The position numbers were made by a program, and so were the translations under genes. DNA of 64,000 nucleotides from Cristatella mucedo (taxonomy: Eukaryota > Bryozoa > Phylactolaemata > Cristatellidae), in the NCBI GenBank assembly GCA_009760855.2, contig WPIO01000004.1:1-64000 (forward strand), in the 5' to 3' direction. The notes below the pieces were generated by a model. That model was not told where the DNA came from. It did not search any database and saw only the letters and a program-made list of their open reading frames with translations. Positions 47,511 through 64,000 of this stretch are shown here, one piece after another. Positions within the stretch are counted from its first letter, which is position 1. Every line of letters begins with the position of its first letter.

Positions 47511-48020
47511 TTCACTCGAATTAAGCTTAAATAGATCTGAAATTGATTTCGAGGAATTTTGGTTACGGTAGCTCCGACAGCGGCAGATCTTGGAGTCTCA
47601 TGGAGCATGCGAACATGGACGGTGTGAGTTTCTGCTCGGGAAATAACGGAGTTAAAGTATGTCTCTAAGTAGGGGAATACCTCTGCGTCGGGGAATATAC
47701 TTGATTCGGATAATATCCCGCACGTTAGTGGCTGGCCGGTGGGCTGTTTCACTTGCTTAAACAGTACCCGCAGGTGAGGCGTTTTCGCTAATTACAGTAG
47801 CAGCAAGTATATACGAATGCAGATCTAATTTCTAGTGAATATTGTAGCACGCTCGTAATACAATGTAGCCAGCAAATATTTCACGCCATTGCAAAACACT
47901 TTTTTTGCAAATGGTTTGCAAAGATACTCTCCAGTACCGCAATCTAATGCAAGACACAGCAATCCGACTCAAATCCACCCCCATCATTTCGCGAAACTCC
48001 GACTGGACTCACCATTAAAT
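47511..48020. other. No gene recognised
   Basis: Short frames only (for example 47,752-47,450 minus); no domain or repeat identified. Confidence 0.45.
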
Positions 48021-48115
48021 CGCGTTTCCCTTTGCAGAAAATGTAAAGCGCCTAGAAAGAGATTGAGTTCTCTGAGGGCGCTTTACAAAGTGCATTATTA
48101 TTATTATTATGAAAC
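48021..48115 (+). repeat. LINE family B 3' end with TTA tail
   Basis: Well-preserved terminus: gtaaagcgcctagaaagaga, gagttctctgagggcgcttt, then a TTATTATTATTAT tail. It has no ORF sequence upstream. Confidence 0.8.
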
Positions 48116-48429
48116 TATACTATATTTCAAAAAACTTACAAAACTTAGTCATACACTTCCGCCTTCAAACAGTCTACTGCAATCGACAGCAGCGGCCTTG
48201 GCCAATACCACGATTCACCAAATTCCACCACAAAGAGTAATCAACCCTATTCGAAAAGTTCAGTTTTTTATTGCAAGCGACAGTAAATTCAGTTAAAGGT
48301 TAAAGCTCGGATAATTTCTCGAGAGTTTGCTTTCGCCCATTCATGCTTCGCTGCAATCGAATGTAATGTGCGCTGAGCCAATACCGCAATCCACTTAAAC
48401 GGAATTGAAACGAGTTTGACTGTCATCTT

Positions 48430-49090
48430 TAATAATGACAACAGTAAAAATAGCACACTTGTATAGCGCTATCAGAGAAAGTAACCACTTTCTAGGCACT
48501 TTACGTTTGCTGAAAAGGAAGCACGGTCGAATGGTTAATGGGAGCACGCACAATTTCAACAAGCGTAACAAGGTTATAGATGACATGCACAGGGTCAGAA
48601 TGCAATATGGTTACTGGCAGCATGTCCAGTGCCAGCACGCATAAGCGAAAAACACGAATTACACGGACCCACTAAATCCTGTGATAACAACTAGATGGGT
48701 CTGTGGCTTCTTCAAATTTCGTCAAGTCATGAGCTGTCATAACGCCAGTCGGAAGTGAGTTGCAGGCCATGAGAGCATACGAAGTAAAGGCACGGTCTCC
48801 AAAAGATTTGAGATTCATACGAAGTGAAAGTAAACGGTTCGATTCAGAAAAGCGGGTGTCGCAATGTTTTGCCCGGAGAGGAGTAGGTGTCTGATAGGTA
48901 TGCTGGAGCCGAAGAATGAAGGAACCCAATAGTGAGTGACCGAACCTTTAAGTCAATGCGGTTTTTCAACTGGGAGCCAGTGCAGGTTAGCGATAAGTAT
49001 TGCAACAGTGAACTATTGGAAACGCGGCCGATTTTGAAAATGCACGGTTTTCGCAAGCGGTGCCGAGAGACCGCAGTGCATTGCAGCATC
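48430..49090 (-). pseudogene. LINE family B ORF2 C-terminus and 3' end, minus strand
   Basis: From 49,090 down: LQYLSLTCTGSQLKNRIDLK, then SAPAYLSD, then RFSESNRLLSLRMNLKSFGD and RAFTSYALMACNSLPTG. The 3' UTR then ends near 48,435. Broken frames; no catalytic region. Confidence 0.8.
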
Positions 49091-49464
49091 TATCGGCTGC
49101 AGCTAGAGCATCGAGTCCGCCAATCTTGTCACCGCTCAATTGGCTTGCGACTCCGATGCGGCTCAGAAGAAGTCACCGATACGCGATCCATGCACAAAAT
49201 AAGGGCGACTTTTAATGACAAAATCTTCTTACTCTAAGTATTTCACGCAAAACAAACTCCTCAAGGATGAGTGCCGCTCCGATTAGATCAAATGCCAGTG
49301 GAGACTGGGAAATGTAAAAGACTGCAAGCTTTTCTTGCTGAGATGCCAACGAGAATGAGGAGGTAGGAGGCAGAAAACAAATTCTAACAATAAAGGAATT
49401 ACGTCAAAAGAATTGAAGCGAGAGTCAATCCTATTGCTATGGCAATGATTAGAAGTTGTGTTGT

Positions 49465-49650
49465 GAGAATAATAAAAATGATAATATCACATTTGTGAAG
49501 TAAGCTTCGACAAAATGTTTTTATTTCTAGGCCTATTACTTATGTCATGAAGGAAGCATGATCGAATGGCTAGCGGTAGCACGGGCATTGTCAATTAGCA
49601 TGAACTGGTTAGAGATAAAAAGCTGTAATCGACTGCAGAGGCGAGAGAGA
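49465..49650 (-). repeat. Degenerate LINE family B 3' end
   Basis: An A/T-rich tail (aataataaaaatgataat) is followed by ttatttctaggcctattact and gatcgaatggctagcgg, which resemble the inverted family B terminus and 3' UTR. Poorly preserved. Confidence 0.5.
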
Positions 49651-52600
49651 CGAAAGCTGCACGTCGGGGGGAACAGGGTTAAGAAATAGATGCAATTGTA
49701 GTAAAACAATTAGTTGCTGTTAGCTAATTGTAATTCTTCAGGCGCATCGGTCTTCAACATCGTGGTTTCTTGCAGAAAACCTGAAGAATTTAGCAGAAAA
49801 CCACCATTTATAGTCTGTTTCAAGTGCGGTGAGTAGCACCAAGGCTCTCCTGCCTCTATATAAACGAGGCTTTTAGATCAGCCGATCCTTATATCTATTA
49901 GCTTTAAGCGCCTCGTCTCAGAGTGCTTCAGTGAGATTTCTTATGGAACTGATAGACGAATGCATTCACCACTGGGCCGATCGGACGTGCCCGAAACAAG
50001 CGCCAGCACTGTGACTTTCCGGAAACGTTGAAGCTCAAATTCTAACTGAGTGAGCGAACCGGTTCATAAGGAGGCCGGCAGCCAATCGAAAGCGTTCTCG
50101 GCTGCGATCTGCTGAATGCAGCTGGTCAGAAATAATCGGGATTCTCAAAAAAAGCTGGCATTTAGTTTTCTTCTTGCCAGCACTTGCTCGACAGAGATAA
50201 AAAATGGTTTGTTCTTCACACAACCCAGTGAAAACTGCTTTTATTTTTGGACGTCGTGGGTTCAACTCCCAATGACCAATCTACCTAGGGCCTAGGGTGG
50301 GCCTACCTGGGGAGGGAGGGGCTATAGTCCTGCAAAAGCCTGGCGGAACAAACGGGGCTGGGTTTCCCCAACTAAAATCGTAGCCACCTTAGGCAGAAAT
50401 GACTCCTTAAACACCATCATTCTCGATAGGCCACGATGGCTACCAGGCTTCTGTGGAGAGGCTACCCGGTTTCTGGGGCGACTCGGAGGGCTTGCACAGA
50501 GTCAATGTGCATCTCTGTCAGTACAGTAACACAAAAGCACACACATATACACGAAAAAACGGTGAGTCACCCGTTCGTTGAGCTCAGCGATTCGAAAAGT
50601 GCACAGATGCGGCCATATCGTAGCAATTTTCGCCGCTGCATTCAGAAAACCAGAGACTCTGGTCTCACGGTGTCTAGATACTATTCAAGAATACGCACAG
50701 GCAGGCCAGTCAGCACACGCCTATAAAGCAAATGCGGATTAGCACTATATATTCGCTTATTCAAAAACCTCTGTATTCTCATCTATTCGTATTAACATAT
50801 TCTCTGTCCTCGTGCATCCTCTATTGCCCACAGAGGACCTGGGGACGCAAGGAGGCTGAAACTGGGGAAGCTGTTCCACTTCCGGTATCTGGGCTCGAGA
50901 CTCACTCCCCTGCCTCTCGCCCATGTCTGTATCCGAGTACAAAAGCGTTTCCGTAATCAACTGCGCGTTCGCTTGGTAACTGGACGATGAACTACAACAC
51001 GGGGAGGTGTCGGGAGTAACAAAGGCGCCCCCTACCCAGCCGCCTAGCGATAGTAATGTACCGGGACTGTAGTGAGCAGTTACCGGAAGCCTTCTGGCGA
51101 TCGTATTTTTTACCATAGTAACTTCCGGTTCCAACCTACGGCAAGGGACGCGAGGTCGTTGCCGCAGTCCTTTCGCTACTCTCGGGATTACTGTGAGGCT
51201 CCCTCGATCGGGCGTGAATACGTCCGCAGTAAGATCCGCACTACTTTAATATATATATTTATATAAAGTTTCATCGATGGGCCGCGGTATACCAGAAAGG
51301 TTAGTTTTGTTTTCGCGTCGTAACCGTTTCTCGTTAGCTATCTCGTCTTCATCCGCTCAGCGCCGATTTGTATGCGATAATATCCCATCGTCGGTTATGA
51401 AAAGCGATACCTTATAATTCTCCCCTTTCTACAATTGCTTGTGCTATCCTTATTCTAAGCAACGTGTTGGCCGACGTCGAAACGCTTTCGCCTCGCTGTG
51501 ACACGTTGACTGTAAGTCTCGTTTTCGCGGCCACGCTCTCTATTTGCGCAGGTGGGATGCGTATTCTGCGTTCGGCACCATCATCAGAGGCACTCGATTT
51601 TTGCCTTTTAAAGTGCCGCTCAAGGAGGTAACGTAACTTCGGCAACGCATGTTCGCTTGTCTTCTGTCGCTGCCTTTTTCACGAGCCAGCCCGCTTGAGC
51701 TTCGCGACTTACCGAGCTCGATGCAGCTACCGCTTTTGCTTGCGAACGCCCAATGGTGGCAGTGGCGACGAGCCCACCCACAGCGAGCGAGCGATCGAGG
51801 CTGCGGCTTGCTGTTTGCAGCGAATGAGAGACCGACGGTGCGCGAGTGAGTGAAAAGCTCTGTGCGTGTGTCGTCATAAGACATGCCCGTCATCCAAATG
51901 GCTCAGCTACCGGCTGATACACTGCTTTGCGAGGCAGATCGGATTTTCTGTATAAACTGTCTAGAAAGAGAGTAGTTATTTTATCGTGTCATACGAATAT
52001 CTTATTATCGAAGCCTGCCAGCTTAAAGTCAATTGCTGCAGCTTGGAAAACCGGCCACGTCGGCAGTGCAATCGGTTGAGCATCTTTGCCCAAAAATCGC
52101 TACGGCTCCTCCTCGTTTTCTGCCGTTTATATCAGTCTGGCGTCCATCTAGTCCATTCCTTTCTCGGAAATTTAATTTTTCTGTTCTGTTTTTAGAAAAT
52201 CTAAACGCCTCTCCAGCTGGCTTTTGACTCATGTGTTTTTTACATTGTGATCCGCCGGTTTCCCGATCGCCGCTGGGGTTCTGATGGTCACATGGGAGCC
52301 ATGTGAGCGAAAATTCATAAACGCTCGGTCGCAACGCTGTGCCACGTGGTGCCGGGCCGTGTGCTGGTGAACGAGCTCTTCACGGCTTGCATTCGCATAC
52401 TGCGCCTCGTCTTTATCCTTCAAGGCCGGCGTGTTTTGCCTGTGTTTTGTATTCATTAGGCTCCTGCTGTCTGCCTTTAACTCGTTTGCGGTTCGCGAGG
52501 TGAGCCGCCCTCCCAGCCGGCCGTGTAGTACCCATGTCGCTTGCTAGCTTACAGAGCCGTGCTCTGCCGGTCTGGCCTACGAAAGGCTTGGTCAGCACCT

Positions 52601-52670
52601 GAGCCACCCTCTCGGGTTCCCGGCTGATTCAGCAGCCGACAGATCGACACTCCAGCACTTTCCAAGCTTC
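49651..52670. other. Mostly unique DNA, no gene assembled
   Basis: Frames up to 125 codons (51,134-50,757 minus) show no recognisable domain. A TATA-like tatataaa at about 49,856 sits in a plausible core-promoter setting, but I cannot tie it to a transcript. A tRNA T-arm-like motif, gtgggttcaactccca, lies near 50,250. From 51,400 to 52,700 the sequence becomes richer in CG, which could be the promoter and first exon(s) of the DUSP11-like gene; its N-terminal exon should be here or just downstream and was not found. Confidence 0.45.
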
Positions 52671-52870
52671 ATTAGCTCTTGCCATCTTTCTGCGAAGTTT
52701 CTACGCTTCCTGCTTACGCTAGGATGAAGGATCGCAGTGCCCGACTCGGGTCCGCGACTCGGCTCTTAATTGTATCGTCGCCAATCGGCCACTCGGTGGC
52801 AGCTCCACCGCTGTCCTGCTTTTTCACCACGCCCTGTAAATCGTGGGCGTGCGTTTCTCTTAATGTCCAG

Positions 52871-59930
<7,060 letters not shown>

Positions 59931-61570
59931 CAGTTCAGGTGAAGAGCAGTCGATTCAACCGCCTTCTTCTGTTCTTTGTCGTCGTAAGAGTCGATGCGAT
60001 GCTGCATCCTTGGCGACGGCTGCTTCGCGCTCTAGCAATTCCTGCTCGACGTCATCCGTGGCATGTCACGTGCGACTTGTCGGCCATCGACGTTGCGCTC
60101 GAATGGGAGCAACCCTCTGGACCATCAGCCTTTGAGCTCTGCCCTCGGCCTCTGCCGTCGGGCCGGCCGGCCGGCTGTGTGGCCTCCTCATTTTGTAGAG
60201 ACCTGTACGAGATGGTGAGAAACTAGTGTTAGCCGCAAGCGAGACTTGTTTTGGCCGTGTGCTTCGGCCATTGTGACGCTAGCTCATGCACAAGTGATGT
60301 AGCCATCTGGGCAGTCTTGTGTGGCTTGTGGTGCTTGCTGCGATTGGCATTCATTAGTAGGTGTGTTCATGGCATGTACGTCTTTTGCAATGAAATAGAA
60401 AAAATATGTGGATCCTGTTGCGATTGATAGCAGTTTCTATGTGCAACTACCTTCGTCGACCGGTGTCTTGCGACCTCTGTGCTTACCGAAGCTGACCCAA
60501 AAGATATCTGTTCATACCGCGAGTTGGTAGTGTAGCCCCTTGGTGTTCGAACCTATTCAATTGCAAGCATTTCCCAGCTCCGACTAAACAATCTTCAAAT
60601 CTCTAGTGCTTTCTCCAGCTAGTGATAGCTAGCCAATGTTAATGTTATTTATTGCCCACCTCGTAGCAATCCCAGCATCACCTCTACCTTTTGCGACTTG
60701 TAGTTCTGTGCACTAGGACTCGTTTTCTTCTCATTCCGGGGATTTCAATCCATGTGGTCACACAGTAGCAACTGTCCTGCTCATTTCCGTGCTCACGTTC
60801 AACCTAACATCAATAAAAAAAAAAGTAGACAACCATGACCACATTTTCTCTCGATGTTTTAGCCATACCGATCCCCTTATATCCTCTTTCTGCACGCTTG
60901 AGTAATCCAGATTTCATTTAACCTGGAAACTGTTTCTGTTTCGTAATCCAAAATAACGGGATTCAATAAACCCCGAGTCTCGTAGCAATGTACAATGCCA
61001 CATCTGAATTTTGTCCTCGCTCTCACTGCTGATCCTCCTCACAACCGTCTTAATCTCGATTCAATGCTGCAATGCAACGCTAGCAAAGGACCTAGATGAG
61101 ATTGCCCGTCCGACTAAACGACAGGTCGGTCACACCAGACACCCTTCGGTTTAGCTGACGTAAGGAAAAACACGGAATACTCCGCAAAAGGCAGCCACAA
61201 AGTCATGATTCATTGTTCATTGCTTGACATTCGAAGATTGTCGTAAGTCCTCGTGCTATTTCTGAGACGTGGCCAATTGTATTATGAACGCTTCCTTGAT
61301 GAGTGGCTAACCTTAAACGGCAAGCGGTCGTCAAAGATTACCCTTAAAGTACGATCATTCGATGATGGTCTCGCTATGCCACTTCCAATAGCACAACAAA
61401 CTCACTCATTCCTGCCGCACGCTTAAGCTTTCTAACGAGGATTTCGGATTCACCACCTTAAGGATATAGAAAACTGCCTGAAAATCGAGATAGAGAGTGA
61501 GATAGAAAATCGAAATGTCTGCAAAGCATTCGTTCTGCTAATCAATTACTACTGCTGCAGTTTCAAATTA
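59931..61570. other. 3' flank of the DUSP11-like gene, no further gene
   Basis: This would hold the 3' UTR. AATAAA signals occur at about 60,812 (followed directly by poly-A) and 60,965, roughly 0.9-1.0 kb beyond the stop codon. A 203-codon frame (59,615-60,226) overlaps the last exon in another frame and is probably a GC-driven shadow. Confidence 0.5.
60812..60817 (+). terminator. Candidate polyadenylation signal
   Basis: AATAAA about 880 bp after the stop codon of the DUSP11-like gene. A second AATAAA lies at 60,965. Position is plausible; use is unproven. Confidence 0.35.
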
Positions 61571-61826
61571 CACTTGAATGCTTGAATGGCGAAAGTGCAG
61601 CCCGAAGTCGTCGCGATAGCTATGGAGCCATGGAGCTCACATACCTTCCTTCGATAAAGGTGCAGCGTTTACAGAGAACAGCAGCGGACCGAGAACAGAT
61701 AGACTCGCGTGGATCTCCAAAAGTCAGAGGTCAAACGAAGAAAAGGAAGCACGCCAGTGAAAGTGAGAAGCCGTGTCCAAATGAAGGCAGCACTGTGCTG
61801 CTGCTGCTGCTGCCTCCCACTCTAAA
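61571..61826 (+). other. Short Lys/Arg-rich frame, doubtful
   Basis: A frame of 82 codons (61,582-61,830) contains KVRGQTKKRKHASESEKPCP and then runs into a CTG repeat (poly-Leu). No domain is recognised and no splice context supports it. Confidence 0.15.
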
Positions 61827-62015
61827 ATAAATAAATAAAATAAATGCTAGCTGATTAAACAGCATCTTTTTGTATAGCGACAGAAGAGCCTTTATGGCTA
61901 TCACCACCGCTTGCAGTGGCGATAAAGGATCGCCCACCGCAGGAATCGAACCCACGACCTCGACACCGAGGTCGTGAAAGCAACCGCCTTCCCTAGTGCG
62001 CCATCACGGCTCACC
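61827..62015 (-). mobile_element. tRNA-derived SINE, best-preserved copy
   Basis: On the minus strand the A-box-like TGGCGCACTAGGG (61,991-62,003 region) and a perfect B box GGTTCGATTCC (61,942-61,952) define a polymerase III promoter in a tRNA-like head. A body follows (ccactgcaagcggtggtgat, tcgctatacaaaa) and the tail is TTTA-type at about 61,827-61,845. An inverted acctcg/cgaggt pair lies in the head. Related copies: 44,864 and 54,846. Confidence 0.85.
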
Positions 62016-64000
62016 ACTCTCCCCTTGGCTGCTCCCTTCTGGGACCAATCGGTCGTGTTGAATCGAAGGCGAGAGCGAAAGGGCACCGTCATCTCAAGCT
62101 GCAGACGTGCGAGGCAGCAGCCAAGCGAGCTGCTAAGTACGAGCGTGACAGTCAGTGAGGCGGGCAGCAAGCATTTCGGGCTGCAAGCGCGTCACGAGAA
62201 CGTACCAGGTGCCAGAGCGGCTTGGTGCACGTGCTCCACGCTCTGCATTTGCTGCATTCCGGTGAGTCGCTAACGCTAACGCTGCAGTTGTGCCTGTTGT
62301 TACTACTATCAGTTGACGCGCTTCATTTTCCAACCCAAATCTCACTCCTGACTTGACGGCATGGCATCACCTGACTTGACAGCATTTCACAAGAAGTCAA
62401 CATGCCCCGCAGAGCATTGGCTGGGTCGTGTGAATTGCCCTCATGCGTGCTGACGCAGTGAATTTTGTCACCAATCATTTTGACAGCAGGTTTCAGCCTC
62501 AAGTATGACAGAAAAACTGAAAAAAAACAGCAGATCAGCTATTAAATCTATTTCGTTTCAAGAAGAGATGGTAAATGTTGTCAACTCTCAGCATTGCCGA
62601 GAGGCAGATGCAGAAACAGCTGGACTCACCACGCTGCAGCAACAGTGAGCAGTCGCGCTAGAAACGACGAGAGGCCGCAGAGACACCTGAAGAAGTAGCG
62701 TTGCTGCTCTCGAGGGAAAAAGGGATTTGTTTAACTGAAATTGCACGCAGTTTAATTAAATGTCTTTTAAGTTGCAATCTAGGGCATCGCAAATAATGTA
62801 TACCCAATTCGCTGATTAATTCACGCGTAAGCATGCGTTTTTGGATGGTCAAACAATGAAACAAATGGATTTGCATTAGAATTGGAAAGGGAAACGCAAC
62901 GTGTATGCGCTTGAATTCGGGCTGAATTGTAAGAAAGATTCCAGTTTGGATTTAAGGTACTCCACTCCACTAAACTGCTGTCCACTGCGTGACGGACAAC
63001 ATTCCGAGCGGCAACGATCGCGGCAGCATCGAAGCGCTAGTCCTGCTCGACCTGTCAGCTGCGTTGACACTTTGATAGAAATTCATCCCATTTGAACCGG
63101 TTAAAGCAACAATCAGTCGGGCGGACCGAGCTTCTGGAATGCGAATCGTACTTTTCCGATCGCGCTCAGTCCACCTGAGCCGGAAGACTAGTCACCTTCC
63201 TACAGTTCCCAAGAGTCCGTCCTGCCGACCCTTTGCTGCTGCTGCTGCTCCAATTTCAGTCGCCTCTTAGACAAGTAATTCAAGTTCATACGTTCAGCTA
63301 TCGATATACACGAATGGCTGACAGGACCAATTACTCTACGTGGGCTTATGAGGCTCCCGGCGCGACGCGGCACGCAGCAGTGCACGCTAGCGTGCTGTGC
63401 GCGGCTGCCGCTTCTGCTGCTGTAATTGTAATACTGCGCAAGCCTCAGCTGTGGCTTGCAATCGTTGCTGCCGTTGAAGCTGCGCAGCGTCGGGCCACTA
63501 ATGCAGGTTGTATTTCGTGTCGTCTGCTTCGATTTATCGAGCTCTCACGTACGTGCCCGCTGAGAGGAATAAATGAGAGTCTCATTTACCGCGAACGAGC
63601 GCCCACCGTGTCTCCGTGAGATTCCCACTGGAACAGCCGCGGCTGGAGCCACCGTTAAACAACACTAGCACAGCGGGTGTACGTCCGACGAAGTTCTTCT
63701 TATTTCTGCCTGGTCAGAATAGGCTGCTAACTTCGGAAACCTTGTGTTTGCTGCAGAAGCCTTCTGCAGCGGCTTACCTCGTCGTATTATTTTACGTTCA
63801 TATTACTTATTTCGTCATACCATTTTAGCCAAAGCTGCCTTCCATCTCTTAGAAAGAAACAGTTAAATCGCAGATCAGAAACCCAAAATTGCTAAATGCC
63901 TACTGTTAACAATCTACTTAACGGCTCAAGAACAACTAACTGTGCAATGCCAATATTTCACTTTGCGTTTCTCGAAATTATAATGCTAACAATATTAAGA
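62016..64000. other. No gene recognised at right end
   Basis: The longest frame, 63,233-63,619 (128 codons), has an Ala-rich middle and no recognisable domain. A CTG repeat (poly-Leu) lies at its start. An unidentified exon is possible, but nothing supports one. Confidence 0.4.

Noticed and set aside
49856-49863. TATA box of an unrecognised gene
   Set aside because: The motif is good, but the following frame (ATG near 49,943) closes after 23 codons and no splice site links it to an exon.
50225-50290. Possible tRNA gene (gtgggttcaactccca resembles a T-arm)
   Set aside because: No A box, anticodon arm or acceptor stem could be paired upstream; at most an eroded SINE head.
50815-50865. LINE family A fragment (acagaggacctggggacgc, then aggaggctgaaactg)
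   Set aside because: The resemblance to 4,916-4,950 is real but about 40 bp long; too short to annotate as an element.
52679-52870. N-terminal 64 codons in frame with the first recognised DUSP11 exon
   Set aside because: They do not resemble the conserved N-terminal region of the family, and a good acceptor (tctcttaatgtccag) separates them from the recognised part, so I treated them as intron read-through.

Overview
The window is nuclear DNA from an animal. The evidence is GT-AG introns in consistent phase, a tripartite-motif (RING/B-box/coiled-coil) protein, CR1/L2-type LINE reverse transcriptase relics, tRNA-derived SINEs and long TA, GT, CA and CT microsatellites. A repeat-rich invertebrate fits best, but the sequence alone does not fix the phylum. 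Layout: (1) Positions 1-21,082 and 22,284-44,752 are two tandem copies of one segment of about 22 kb. By eye the left ~12.8 kb of the copies is roughly 99% identical, the next ~2 kb roughly 95-97%, and the right part from about 15.4 kb only about 90%. (2) Each copy carries one intact minus-strand gene of three coding exons for a RING + B-box1 + B-box2 + coiled-coil + beta-propeller-like protein. Copy A runs 17,281-13,027 and predicts 710 aa; copy B runs 41,112-35,313 and predicts 707 aa. Shards of the same gene lie elsewhere in the locus, at 9,775, 21,083, 32,076 and 36,319. (3) The rest of each copy is mainly decayed LINEs, in two families distinguishable by their 3' ends, plus a repeated element with splice-like signals and a nested older duplication of about 4 kb. 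(4) The spacer at 21,083-22,283 is CpG-rich, holds one possible first coding exon and ends in GT, CA and TA arrays. (5) 44,753-49,650 is more LINE and SINE debris with a CT array. (6) 49,650-64,000 is mostly unique. There I could assemble a plus-strand gene from scattered exons between 52,871 and 59,930. It encodes a PIR1/DUSP11-type RNA 5'-triphosphatase with an intact HCTHGVNRTG active site, one GC-AG intron, and a long low-complexity C-terminal tail. The two TRIM paralogues are probably E3 ubiquitin ligases with a propeller for substrate or RNA recognition, and the DUSP11-like enzyme would trim 5' triphosphates from RNA. Both families have members in innate or RNA-based defence in other animals, but nothing here shows that these genes work together. 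All gene models are by-eye splice reconstructions; identity percentages are visual estimates, not computed alignments.
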